Source: Dyella sp. S184 (GTDB lineage: Bacteria; Pseudomonadota; Gammaproteobacteria; Xanthomonadales; Rhodanobacteraceae). Taken from it: DNA of 64,000 nt. Under the pieces are notes generated by a model. It was not told the DNA's origin, made no database searches, and worked only from the letters and a program-made list of their open reading frames with translations. The translations under genes were made by a program, and so were the position numbers. Of this stretch, positions 49,660 to 57,200 are shown piece after piece (the first letter of the stretch is position 1; every line of letters starts with the position of its first letter). The stretch is from NCBI RefSeq assembly GCF_009766065.1, contig NZ_LMUE01000002.1, positions 423,731 through 487,730 of the forward strand, in the 5' to 3' direction.

Positions 49660-50208
49660 ATGTCCAAACAACTTCTCGAAACATGGCGCGGTGAAATTGC
49701 GGCCGTTCTTCAACGTCACCAACCGCAGTTGCCCTCAGGCCTGCACGACCTCTGCGCTGCCTTGCGCGCAGTTACCGATGCGACCGATTCGCGGCGTGCG
49801 CTGGCAAGCAAGGCCGAGGAAGCGCGTACTGCATATCGCCGCTGGCTAGTTGCCGAAGGAGATGGCTACTCCGCAATCCTTATCGGCTGGCCACCGCGTT
49901 ATCACACGCCCGTGCATGACCACGACGGGCTCTGGGGCATCGAGCTGGTGCTATGCGGCGCATTGCACGTCGACGAATTCCGGCTCGTTACCGGTAAAGT
50001 GGAGGAAGTTCGTGCGCTCGACCTGCAACACGATGGCGCGGCGATATTCGACGATGCCGCCTATGCACATGCTTGCTCCAACCCGTCGGCTGATACCCCT
50101 GCTCTCAGCCTTCACGTCTACGGTGGCCCGCTGCTGTCTTACGATGTCTATCCGCAGACAGCCAGCCTAGCCCCTCAACGCAGGTCGACGGCGACCGAAC
50201 CGCTCTGA
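49660..50208 (+). CDS. Cysteine dioxygenase-like cupin protein
   Basis: A 182-aa cupin. The iron-binding motif is PPRYHTPVHDHDGLWGIELV (two His and Glu), with a further His in DAAYAHACSN, as in type I cysteine dioxygenase and related thiol dioxygenases. The substrate is probably cysteine or 3-mercaptopropionate, not decidable here. The ATG at 49660 begins the conserved part; the frame is open upstream through repeat-derived DNA. Confidence 0.8.
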   Translation: MSKQLLETWRGEIAAVLQRHQPQLPSGLHDLCAALRAVTDATDSRRALASKAEEARTAYRRWLVAEGDGYSAILIGWPPRYHTPVHDHDGLWGIELVLCGALHVDEFRLVTGKVEEVRALDLQHDGAAIFDDAAYAHACSNPSADTPALSLHVYGGPLLSYDVYPQTASLAPQRRSTATEPL

Positions 50209-50441
50209 CTCTTCCCGCTTGTGATGCACCGTCACGTTGATATCAGGGCCCCGGCAAGCACACGCGAAAAAGGGAATGCAAGAATGGTGTCAGGGACACC
50301 AGAGGAACGCGGCGGTCGTCCGATCGGGGTCGCACCGCGACGAAATGGCTTGCCCTGGCTTCGACCCACGATCGAAACCGATCCATTCCAAGCACCTTCC
50401 AGAAATTGTCCCCGACACCTTTTTCGCTGGTCTAGCCGTAT
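50209..50441. other. Intergenic region with a dispersed repeat
   Basis: No gene. It contains repeat copy 2 (50283-50424), which ends close to the stop of the LysR remnant. Confidence 0.5.
50283..50424 (+). repeat. Dispersed inverted-end repeat, copy 2 (fullest)
   Basis: About 140 bp with imperfect inverted ends: GGTGTCAGGGACACC at the left and TTGTCCCCGACACC at the right. The interior shares ACCAGAGGAACGCGG and CTTCGACCCACGATCG with other copies. Confidence 0.75.
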
Positions 50442-50740
50442 CTACGCACGACTCGCCAACTCGCGCGTCAGCCAGTCGATGAAGACGCGTACGCGCGGCG
50501 AGAGTTGCCGGCTATGGGGATAGAGCAGGGAAACGGGCGTCGGTGAGGGTGGGAATGCGGGGAGCACGTTCACCAGCGTGCCGCGGCAAGATCGGCTTTG
50601 ACGTGATAGCGCGGCACCTGGATCAAACCAAGGCCCAGCCGAGCTGCGGCGACATGGGTTTCGGCAAACGCCACCGTGAGCGTCGCAGGCAGAACGACGT
50701 TTCGCAGCTCGCCGCTGATCGAAAACTCGAGCGGCAACAT
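50442..50740 (-). pseudogene. LysR-family regulator remnant (C-terminal)
   Basis: The minus strand encodes the last third of a LysR effector-binding domain. From about 50737 it reads LPLEFSISGELRNVVLPATL to HVKADLAA, then a one-base deletion near 50582 shifts the frame, after which GTLVNVLPAFPPSPTPVSLL to the end TRELASRA continues in the next frame. The HTH and first part of the domain are gone; the retropepsin-TPR gene begins right where they should be. Probably cut by a deletion or insertion. Confidence 0.8.
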
Positions 50741-50768
50741 AGTTTGGATGGAACATTTCCCATGCGAT

Positions 50769-52538
50769 CTATGGCCCCGCCGCGGTCAAGCCATACTTGG
50801 CGGCACGCGTCTCGATTTCCGGATCAAGCGAGCGTGCGGCGACCAGATCGGCATGGCCCGCGTCCGTCTGGCCACTGCGGATTTTCGCCAGGCCAAGGCC
50901 ATAGCGTGACCACGCGGAACGCGGCATTTGCGTGATGGCCTGCTCGTAGGCCTTGATCGACTCGGGATAATGTCCCAGGCGCAACTGCACCAAGCCGAGA
51001 CTGTCGAGGTAGGCCGGTTTTTCGCCATCGCGCCTGATCGCCTTGCGGCAATCCTTCAAGGCATCGTCGAGCATCTGATTGCTCAAGCCACGTGCCCAGC
51101 AGCGCTCGTTCAGCGCTGAGCCGAGCATGGCGTCCTCGGCATGCAGGCGAATCCAATCGTCGAGCATGGGTAATGCCGCAGCGGGTTGATCGAGTCGGAC
51201 ATATACGCCGGCAATCGAGCGCGCCTGCGTTGATCCCGCAGGCACCAAGGCGCTTGCCGCCGTCACGTCGGCTGTCGCGCCTGCAAGGTCCTTGTGCGCG
51301 AAACGAAGTTCGGCGCGCAGCAGCAAGGCATCGACGTTCTTTGGATCCAGGCTCAGGGACTTGTCCAGATCGGCGAGCGCCGCATCGGGCTGTTTGTCCG
51401 TCATGCGTGCCCGTGCACGTGCGACATAGTAAGTGGCCTGATCGGGCGCCATGCGGATCGCCTCGTCCAGATCGGCTACGGCAGCTTTCGGTTCGCCGCG
51501 CGACAGGTGCGCTTCGCCACGCATGGCGAAATCGGGCGCAGTCTTGGGCGCTGCGCCATTGTCGTTTGCAACAGCACCGGCGTCGGATTTGTCGCTGTCG
51601 CTCGGCGCTTCGGCGAAGCTAAACACGCGCCCGCCGTTGTAGGTGAAATAGGCTTTCCTCTGGCTGTTGGCGATGAACATGTGATGCGCGAGCAGAAAAT
51701 CCACGCCGAGCAGCATGTCGGTTTCGCCGTCGCCAATTCGTCCGTCAATGACCTGCATCTGGCTGTGCTGGATGGTTTCGGTGCCGACCGAGAACGAATC
51801 AATGCGTACAGTCCACGTCTTGAGCGACTTGCTGCCAATGCCGACGCTGGTACCGCCAGCTTTGACATCTGGCGCATCAAGGTCGATGCCGATCCGCTCG
51901 GCGGCACGACGGCTGAGTAAGGTGGCGCCCGCTCCCGAGTCGAGCACCGCCCGCACCTGCTTGCCGTTTATCGTCACGCTGAGAAAAGTGCGCCGGTCGT
52001 ATGGGTTGTCGGCCGATTCGATGTCGGCGACGTTGTAATTGCCATCCTTGGTCCAATACGCCAGCGACAGCTTATTGCAGTGCTCCGCCTTGAACAGAGT
52101 CAGCTTGCCATGTACCAGATCGATTTCCAGATCGGCAAAATCGAGCAGGTTGGCGCCGAGCAATCCATAGCCCATATCCGTACCACCGACGATGAAACCA
52201 ACATTGTGGAACGTCGTACCGAGGATGCCGAAATCCTTGACCTGGCCGAGCTGGGCATTCGCACTGCCTCCAACACCGCCGATGCGAAAGCCAAATGGTG
52301 CAGGTTGCAGCTTGAGCCCCAGCGACAACGCGTCCGCACGCGGCATGAGGCTGTAGAAAGCCCCGGTATCAAGGGCGAAGCGCGTATCGTTCCCGTTGAT
52401 CTTCACCATGGTCGTGGCTCGCCCGCCGAGCATTTCCACCGGCAACGTCCCGTAATCCTTCAACTGGCAGCCGTCAGCCCAAGCTTGGCTTGCGAGCAAA
52501 GCGCTGATGCCCAGGCAGCCCAAACGCAACATCTTCAT
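50769..52538 (-). CDS. Secreted retropepsin-like aspartic protease with TPR repeats
   Basis: A 589-aa protein. The signal peptide is KMLRLGCLGISALLASQAWA. Two retropepsin-type domains follow: the first has RFALDTGAFYSLM near residue 57, and the second has RAVLDSGAGATLLSRRAA near residue 200, each with a D-T/S-G active site. After a short linker (SDSDKSDAGAVANDNG) come several TPR repeats (AVADLDEAIRMAPDQATYYV, ALADLDKSLSLDPKNVDALL). Substrate and pathway are unknown; it is probably periplasmic. The start at 52538 has GGAGG about ten bases upstream. Confidence 0.85.
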   Translation of the reverse strand: MKMLRLGCLGISALLASQAWADGCQLKDYGTLPVEMLGGRATTMVKINGNDTRFALDTGAFYSLMPRADALSLGLKLQPAPFGFRIGGVGGSANAQLGQVKDFGILGTTFHNVGFIVGGTDMGYGLLGANLLDFADLEIDLVHGKLTLFKAEHCNKLSLAYWTKDGNYNVADIESADNPYDRRTFLSVTINGKQVRAVLDSGAGATLLSRRAAERIGIDLDAPDVKAGGTSVGIGSKSLKTWTVRIDSFSVGTETIQHSQMQVIDGRIGDGETDMLLGVDFLLAHHMFIANSQRKAYFTYNGGRVFSFAEAPSDSDKSDAGAVANDNGAAPKTAPDFAMRGEAHLSRGEPKAAVADLDEAIRMAPDQATYYVARARARMTDKQPDAALADLDKSLSLDPKNVDALLLRAELRFAHKDLAGATADVTAASALVPAGSTQARSIAGVYVRLDQPAAALPMLDDWIRLHAEDAMLGSALNERCWARGLSNQMLDDALKDCRKAIRRDGEKPAYLDSLGLVQLRLGHYPESIKAYEQAITQMPRSAWSRYGLGLAKIRSGQTDAGHADLVAARSLDPEIETRAAKYGLTAAGP

Positions 52539-52680
52539 TAACCATCGCCTCCTTGCATGCCAAGGCCGCGGGATGCAGGCGTGGCGGTCGAGCACCCCCG
52601 GTTTGTATGGGCGCTCCGGACATAGTGGCGAAAACTCTGAAGCCGCTCAAGGAGTGATTGGGTGGCGGAGGATGGGTGAG

Positions 52681-52763
52681 GCGAAACGGCCGATCCTGGT
52701 TTCGACCCACAAGCGGAACCGATCCGTCCGCAGCATCTTCAGGAATGGTCTCTGACACCTTTT
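52681..52763 (+). repeat. Dispersed inverted-end repeat, copy 3 (partial)
   Basis: Shares GGTTTCGACCCACAAGCGGA, CCGATCCGTCC and the right end TCTCTGACACCTTTTC with copy 2. The left inverted end is lost. Confidence 0.65.
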
Positions 52764-52805
52764 CTCATCAGGAACAGGCTCGCCACCGACATGCCGAGGT
52801 GAAGA

Positions 52806-53036
52806 TCACCTCCCGGTTCGATCCAGCTTCCAAAAAAAGATCGCCAAATAGGCGACGGTCAGAAGCACCATCATGCCGATCAGCCAGACATGATCCGTTC
52901 TCGCGGAAATGACACGGGGCACCCCGATCATCAGCGCGGCGTAGACCGCCGTGATCAGCCATCCTTGCCAGCTTCTGGGACCGTACCCAAAACCGAACCG
53001 CTTGCGACCAAACCAACCGTGACCTGATGCGCTCAT
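52806..53036 (-). CDS. Small two-span membrane protein
   Basis: A 76-aa protein with two hydrophobic segments, WLITAVYAALMIGVPRVI and VWLIGMMVLLTVAYLAIFFW, separated by a short polar loop, and a basic N-terminus (HGWFGRKRFGFGYGPRSWQG). Such proteins occur in Xanthomonadales; function unknown. An ATG three codons upstream is also possible. It is flanked on both sides by repeat copies. Confidence 0.7.
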   Translation of the reverse strand: MSASGHGWFGRKRFGFGYGPRSWQGWLITAVYAALMIGVPRVISARTDHVWLIGMMVLLTVAYLAIFFWKLDRTGR

Positions 53037-53084
53037 GGATTTCACCTGATTCGCTGAACCGTCTGCTTAGTCTACCCATGCAAA

Positions 53085-53228
53085 GAATGTTGTCGGAGAT
53101 ACCAGAGGAACGTGGTGATCATCCGATCGGTCGCACTGCAACGAAACCGCCCGTTCCGGCTTAGCCGACCTGCAACCGGAACCGATATGTCCTCAGCACC
53201 TTCCAGAAATTGTCCCTGATATCTTTTC
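53085..53228 (+). repeat. Dispersed inverted-end repeat, copy 4
   Basis: About 144 bp. The left end GAATGTTGTCGGAGATACCA and the right end TTGTCCCTGATATCTTTTC are imperfect inverted repeats. The interior shares ACCAGAGGAACGTGG, TCCGATCGGTCGCA and AGCACCTTCCAGAAATTGTC with copy 2. Confidence 0.75.
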
Positions 53229-53248
53229 TGTTTCAGCTACCGGCGCGA

Positions 53249-54172
53249 TCAGCTTGTCGATGAAAATGCCGCTGTGTCGTCGGCATTTGACGGAAGCCGC
53301 TTCGCCAACTCGGAGTGCAGAAAGTCGACGAACCGTCGTACACGTGGCGGCTGAAAGACGTTCGGGTGGTACATCGCATGGATGGGCGTGGGGGTAGACC
53401 ATGCGGGTGCGTTGACGAGCATCAACCGACCTTCGCGTACATCCGCCGCTACCGCCCAAAGCTGCCGATAGGCGAACCCGCGACCGAGAACAGCCCACTT
53501 GCGTATGACTTCGCTGTCGGTGCACTCGTGATATCGCCGAACCCGCACGACGGCTTCGCCAAGACGCCACTCGTTGCGTGGCCCGGCATTCGTGGTAAGC
53601 ACCAGCGTCGGCAATTCGACAAGATCCTCGGGATACTTTGGTGTCCCATGGGTCGCGATACATGTTGGCGAAGCACAGACCACGCGCCAGCTGTCGGCAA
53701 GATGACGCGCGACAAGGTCGCTGTCCTCCAAGGGGCCGACGCGGATGGCCACGTCGATATCGTCCGGCACGAAACGCGAGAGCGAATCCGATAGCGTCAG
53801 GACGATGCGCACCTCCGGATGGAGGTCCATGAAACCGTCGAGGATGTCGACCAGCAGGTTGCGCCCCAGATCGGATGGCGCCGATACGCGCAACGTCCCG
53901 CTTACACCGTCGGTGCCGCTGCGAACCGCGCGCTCGGCCTCCCTCATGGTCTCGATAGCGACCCGACAGGACGCGATGTAGATGCGCCCCTCGTCAGTCA
54001 GGCGCAATTGACGACTCGTGCGTTCGAAGAGCCGCGCGCCGAGCATGGCCTCGACCCGTTGCAGACAGGCACTGGCGGCGGCAGGCGAGAGCCCTGCCCG
54101 ACGCCCGGCAGCCGACAAGCTGCTGAGGTCGGCCGCATCGACGAGGAGCTGCATGTCGCTGAGGCGGTTCAT
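53249..54172 (-). CDS. LysR-family transcriptional regulator
   Basis: A DNA-binding regulator of 307 aa. The N-terminal winged HTH is MNRLSDMQLLVDAADLSSLS with recognition part LSPAAASACLQRVEAMLGA; the linker helix and the periplasmic-binding-protein-like effector domain begin at about residue 90 (GTLRVSAPSDLGRNLLVDIL). It belongs to the DmlR/AaeR-like subgroup. It is divergent from a lipocalin-like gene, with a perfect palindrome between them, the classical LysR arrangement. Confidence 0.93.
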   Translation of the reverse strand: MNRLSDMQLLVDAADLSSLSAAGRRAGLSPAAASACLQRVEAMLGARLFERTSRQLRLTDEGRIYIASCRVAIETMREAERAVRSGTDGVSGTLRVSAPSDLGRNLLVDILDGFMDLHPEVRIVLTLSDSLSRFVPDDIDVAIRVGPLEDSDLVARHLADSWRVVCASPTCIATHGTPKYPEDLVELPTLVLTTNAGPRNEWRLGEAVVRVRRYHECTDSEVIRKWAVLGRGFAYRQLWAVAADVREGRLMLVNAPAWSTPTPIHAMYHPNVFQPPRVRRFVDFLHSELAKRLPSNADDTAAFSSTS

Positions 54173-54209
54173 GGGATCAGGTCCTGACTGCGGAAGGCAC
54201 TAGCGGGAT

Positions 54210-54234
54210 GATCTTCAAATTCCATTTGAAGATC
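54210..54234. promoter_or_regulatory. Perfect 25-bp palindrome, candidate LysR operator
   Basis: GATCTTCAAAT, TCC, ATTTGAAGATC: eleven-base arms without mismatch, located 38 bp from the LysR start and 78 bp from the lipocalin-like start. It contains the T-N11-A core of LysR-type sites. Confidence 0.75.
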
Positions 54235-54311
54235 AATAAAGATCAAAGCCTATTATCAAAATGGAAAGCGCGGGAGACGATGCCACCTACCCCACACACC
54301 CGAGGTATCCC

Positions 54312-54866
54312 ATGTCACGCGCAAAACTCCTGCTGCTCGCCGCCCTCCTCGTCCCGATGGTCGCATCGCCGATCCCGGCCGCCGCCCAGGATGCGGCGAT
54401 GAAACACATGGGAAGTACCGGCGACCACGCGATGGTGCCCAGGGAACTGGTCGGTGCCTGGACCCTCGTCCGCTGCGACAACGTCTACCCGGATGGTCAC
54501 CGCGTAGAGCTGTACGGCCCCCACCCGGAAGGCATGTGGCTTATCGATGCACAGGGCGACTACATGATGCAGATCGTGCGGGCGAAGCGGATGCCATTCG
54601 CGGCGAACGACAAATCCAAGGGAACCCCGGACGAGTACCGTGCCGCCTCGATGGACAGCAATGCCCATTACGGCCACGTCAGTGCCGACGCCAAGGTCAT
54701 GCGCAGCCAGATCCTGCATGCATCGTTCCCGAACTGGGACGGCAAGAGCGGAGACTCGGGCTACACCATCAACGGCGATGAATTGACCTATCGGGTGGCC
54801 AAGCCGTCGAGCGGTGCGGCAGAGGGAGCGCATGGTGAGGTGGTGTGGCGGCGGGTTCGGTCGTAG
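54312..54866 (+). CDS. Exported lipocalin-like protein
   Basis: A 184-aa protein with signal peptide (MSRAKLLLLAALLVPMVASP, cleavage near AAAQ). The mature part contains LVGAWTLVRCDNVYPDGHRV and GMWLIDAQGDYMMQIVRAKR, matching the lipocalin-like (Lipocalin_5) family often found beside regulators. GAGG lies seven bases ahead of the ATG at 54312. Probably controlled by the divergent LysR protein. Ligand unknown. Confidence 0.8.
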   Translation: MSRAKLLLLAALLVPMVASPIPAAAQDAAMKHMGSTGDHAMVPRELVGAWTLVRCDNVYPDGHRVELYGPHPEGMWLIDAQGDYMMQIVRAKRMPFAANDKSKGTPDEYRAASMDSNAHYGHVSADAKVMRSQILHASFPNWDGKSGDSGYTINGDELTYRVAKPSSGAAEGAHGEVVWRRVRS

Positions 54867-54879
54867 TAACCAAGCGAAA

Positions 54880-54903
54880 GAATGGTGACTGGGACACTAG
54901 AGG
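54880..54903 (+). repeat. Left-end fragment of the dispersed repeat
   Basis: GAATGGTGACTGGGACACTA plus GAGG resembles the left end of copy 2 (GAATGGTGTCAGGGACACCA). The rest of the element is not seen, so this may be a remnant or chance. Confidence 0.4.
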
Positions 54904-55039
54904 TCTGATTAACTTCCTCCGTCCCGGTTTCGCGGGCAGAGTGCGCGCGGCCAGGTCGTCGACACCAGCGGCTTCAACGAGCATGGGTACGCTCTGAGCA
55001 CGGTCGAAATCTGACCCGACTAGTTTTTCTCGATTTTGT

Positions 55040-55255
55040 TCAGAGCCTCTGTTCTTGAACCTGATCGAGGACTTCCCGCACGGCGATGGCTGCGTTGAAG
55101 ATGCCCTCCCCCAGCGACGACACGGTCTGCGGATGCAAGGGCTCGCCACACCCCACCGTGACCATGTCTCCATTGGCAGTGATCGTCCGAAGCAGACCGT
55201 CAAGCTGGTCGATCTGGTCGATGGTGACTCCGAAAACTAGGTGCTCGTGCGTCAT
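55040..55255 (-). CDS. Small hypothetical protein (71 aa)
   Basis: Family not recognised. The sequence MTHEHLVFGVTIDQIDQLDG followed by LRTITANGDMVTVGCGEP and VSSLGEGIFNAAIAVREVLDQV looks like a real small helical protein. GAAAGGAGGG lies upstream of the ATG (minus strand, 55256-55270), a strong ribosome site. Confidence 0.6.
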   Translation of the reverse strand: MTHEHLVFGVTIDQIDQLDGLLRTITANGDMVTVGCGEPLHPQTVSSLGEGIFNAAIAVREVLDQVQEQRL

Positions 55256-55428
55256 GGCATCCCTCCTTTCTCCCGCTCACCTATGCAGCAACGTTTCGCA
55301 GGCAATTGGCACAGTAGATCGCGCAGCCTTCATCACAATCTCTCCGGCAGCATCAAGGAAACAGCCGGTTCTCCTCGTAAATGATCTGACTCTTATACAT
55401 AGCAAGAAGTTTTGTATTATCATCTATA

Positions 55429-55462
55429 TGTCATTTATAGTTGTCATTTATACCCATATAAT
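55429..55462 (+). promoter_or_regulatory. XRE gene promoter with tandem 11-bp repeat
   Basis: TGTCATTTATA occurs at 55429-55439 and 55442-55452, followed by TATAAT at 55457-55462. The repeat period of 13 bp upstream of a regulator gene suggests an operator for the regulator itself. Confidence 0.5.
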
Positions 55463-55500
55463 TTGTAGCCGTCAACTCCTCCTGCATGGATGCTTGCCCC

Positions 55501-55755
55501 ATGAGCAAAGCATCCGTCCATGCCTCGCCGCGCCTCGTGTTCGCGCGCAACCTTCGTCAGGCCAGACGTCTTAAAGATTTATCGCAGGAAGCGCTTGCGC
55601 TGCAGGCGGGCCTCAGCCGCACCTATGTTTCCGAAGTCGAACGTGGAATGCGGAACATTTCCATCGACAACATGGGGCTGCTCGCCGACGCCTTGGGAGT
55701 CACTCTAGGTGACCTGCTGGATGCCAACATGCTCAAGCGTCTTGCAACGAACTAG
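55501..55755 (+). CDS. XRE-family HTH regulator
   Basis: An 84-aa Cro/C1-type DNA-binding protein consisting of a single HTH (FARNLRQARRLKDLSQEALA, AGLSRTYVSEVERGMRNISI) and a short C-terminus. Size and sequence resemble controller (C) proteins of restriction-modification systems and small autoregulators of mobile elements. The start at 55501 is preferred; an in-frame ATG at 55486 is possible. It is preceded by a strongly AT-rich promoter region. Confidence 0.88.
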   Translation: MSKASVHASPRLVFARNLRQARRLKDLSQEALALQAGLSRTYVSEVERGMRNISIDNMGLLADALGVTLGDLLDANMLKRLATN

Positions 55756-55857
55756 AGCTTTTCAACGCTGGGTCGCCGGACTCTAAACAGGCCCGCTGCT
55801 CAAAGCGGGAGACGTCGGAAGAACTCGGCAAAAAAAGCAACAGCACTGACAGCGGAT

Positions 55858-56850
55858 CTACTCCTTGCCAGCACGCACGTCTGAAAATTTCTGAATGACC
55901 TCGCGTGGAAATATTGGCGCATCCGCCAAGAAGGCCTTCATCAGAAATTGATCAAAAGAAATGCACACATCGAAAAAATTCTTCTTGTCTGCCAACTCGT
56001 GTGCAGCCTTCAAGAAGTCATCCCAAACAATCAATCGATCAAAGTTTTCTTGGAAATAGTCGGGATTGTTTCGAATGAGATTCGTGGACATGATGCTGAG
56101 CTTGGCAACGATCAGGTGCGCCTGCTTGTGGTTTTCACGGTGTTCTTCATCGGTGAGCCCTTGAACATATTTGCTCTCATCGTCCATATCTTCCGGTGTG
56201 ACAGGTTCCGGCGGATAGAGCTGGGCAAGGTATCGCATCGCCACATTCTCAAGCTCCTTGCTTGAACCTATCCGTGCAAGCTCGACCGTTGCTAGTAGGG
56301 CCGTTCCGGTTGCAAATCGGATGAAGTTTGCAACTTCATCCTCTGAAATTTCCTCGTCTGTCACCGCCCCATTAGATCGGCGGACAAGTAGCTGAAAGCT
56401 ACAATGCGTGTAGCGATGGAGGCTCGCTTTTGAAAGTTCCCACGTTTCTGTAAGGAAGGCATCTTCCTCGGCATTTGGGCTCTTCCTCAGGTTCCTCAGC
56501 ATCATCTCAACATTTGGGGTTATCCCCTGCTCTACATATTTTTCAATCTGCTGCTCCGTGGCTCCTCGTTGAAGCCACAGGCCGATCATCAACGCTTCGA
56601 AACACGGTCTAAGCAAGGCCAAAGCTGACCCGAGTCGACCTGAATCCAGAAGCTCCAGAATGGCACCGTGATGCTCGTGCGCTAGATAAAAAGCCGTGAT
56701 GGCCATATGGCCGGTGCTATCGGCTTCTGTCTCAACTTCCAGGCTTGCATGCAAGCTGGCACAACGCGTTGCGAGACTCATCATCCCCAGCACTCGATGG
56801 CCTCGCAAATAATCAGGAAGCTCGGGCGGATTCTCTTGTGGCTGATCCAT
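55858..56850 (-). CDS. DUF5677/HEPN-like hypothetical protein
   Basis: A 330-aa all-helical protein. The segment LGSALALLRPCFEALMIGLWLQRGATEQQ resembles the core of uncharacterised DUF5677/DUF6988 proteins, which are related to HEPN folds in my memory. SLHRYTHCSFQLL offers an Arg and His pair but not a clean HEPN RxxxxH motif. The C-terminal part (FLKAAHELADKKNFFDVCIS) is also helical. The function is unknown; such genes are common in defence islands. Family placement is tentative. Confidence 0.6.
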   Translation of the reverse strand: MDQPQENPPELPDYLRGHRVLGMMSLATRCASLHASLEVETEADSTGHMAITAFYLAHEHHGAILELLDSGRLGSALALLRPCFEALMIGLWLQRGATEQQIEKYVEQGITPNVEMMLRNLRKSPNAEEDAFLTETWELSKASLHRYTHCSFQLLVRRSNGAVTDEEISEDEVANFIRFATGTALLATVELARIGSSKELENVAMRYLAQLYPPEPVTPEDMDDESKYVQGLTDEEHRENHKQAHLIVAKLSIMSTNLIRNNPDYFQENFDRLIVWDDFLKAAHELADKKNFFDVCISFDQFLMKAFLADAPIFPREVIQKFSDVRAGKE

Positions 56851-56944
56851 AATTTTCCTTTGTCAGTGCAAGAGCCCAGGCAGCGTCTTCAGAGCCAACT
56901 TCCAATCGAGTTTGCCGATTGCATCCAGCAATTCCGTCGGATCC

Positions 56945-56988
56945 AGGGTCAGAGTGCAGATTTGGAAAGTCCAACCTGACCCCGTTTT
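56945..56988. repeat. GGGTCAGAGT-type inverted element
   Basis: CAGGGTCAGAGT ... ACCTGACCCCGTTTTT. Similar ends bound the element at 62525-62591. Likely a REP-like or terminator-like repeat. Confidence 0.5.
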
Positions 56989-57119
56989 TGACGAAACGCG
57001 ATGCAGTGGCGTCATCCTGGGGTATGGCAATGTGGATGAGCACGCGATCGACGAGGGGGTGAAGCGGTTGCGGGGGTGCCTGTGAGCCCTTGAAGTCAAG
57101 TCCACGGCTGGAACAGCCG

Positions 57120-57160
57120 TCCCAAGCGCCTTGTAGGAATTGTCCCTGACACCTTTTCTC
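57120..57160 (+). repeat. Dispersed inverted-end repeat, copy 5 (right end)
   Basis: CCCAAGCGCCTTGTAGGAAT then TGTCCCTGACACCTTTTCTC, matching the right ends of copies 1-4. Confidence 0.6.
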
Positions 57161-57200
57161 GGTGCGTGGAGGCCTCGACGATTGACGGGATGGTGACCAC

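Larger units (their letters stand above)
56851..57200. other. Intergenic region with two repeat types
   Basis: No gene. It has an inverted element of the GGGTCAGAGT/ACCTGACCCC type (56945-56988) and the right end of the dispersed repeat (57120-57160). Confidence 0.55.

Noticed and set aside
54983-55029. A further copy of the GGGTCAGAGT-type element
   Set aside because: Only loose similarity (CTCTGAGC and TCTGACCCGA); the arms do not pair well enough to support it.
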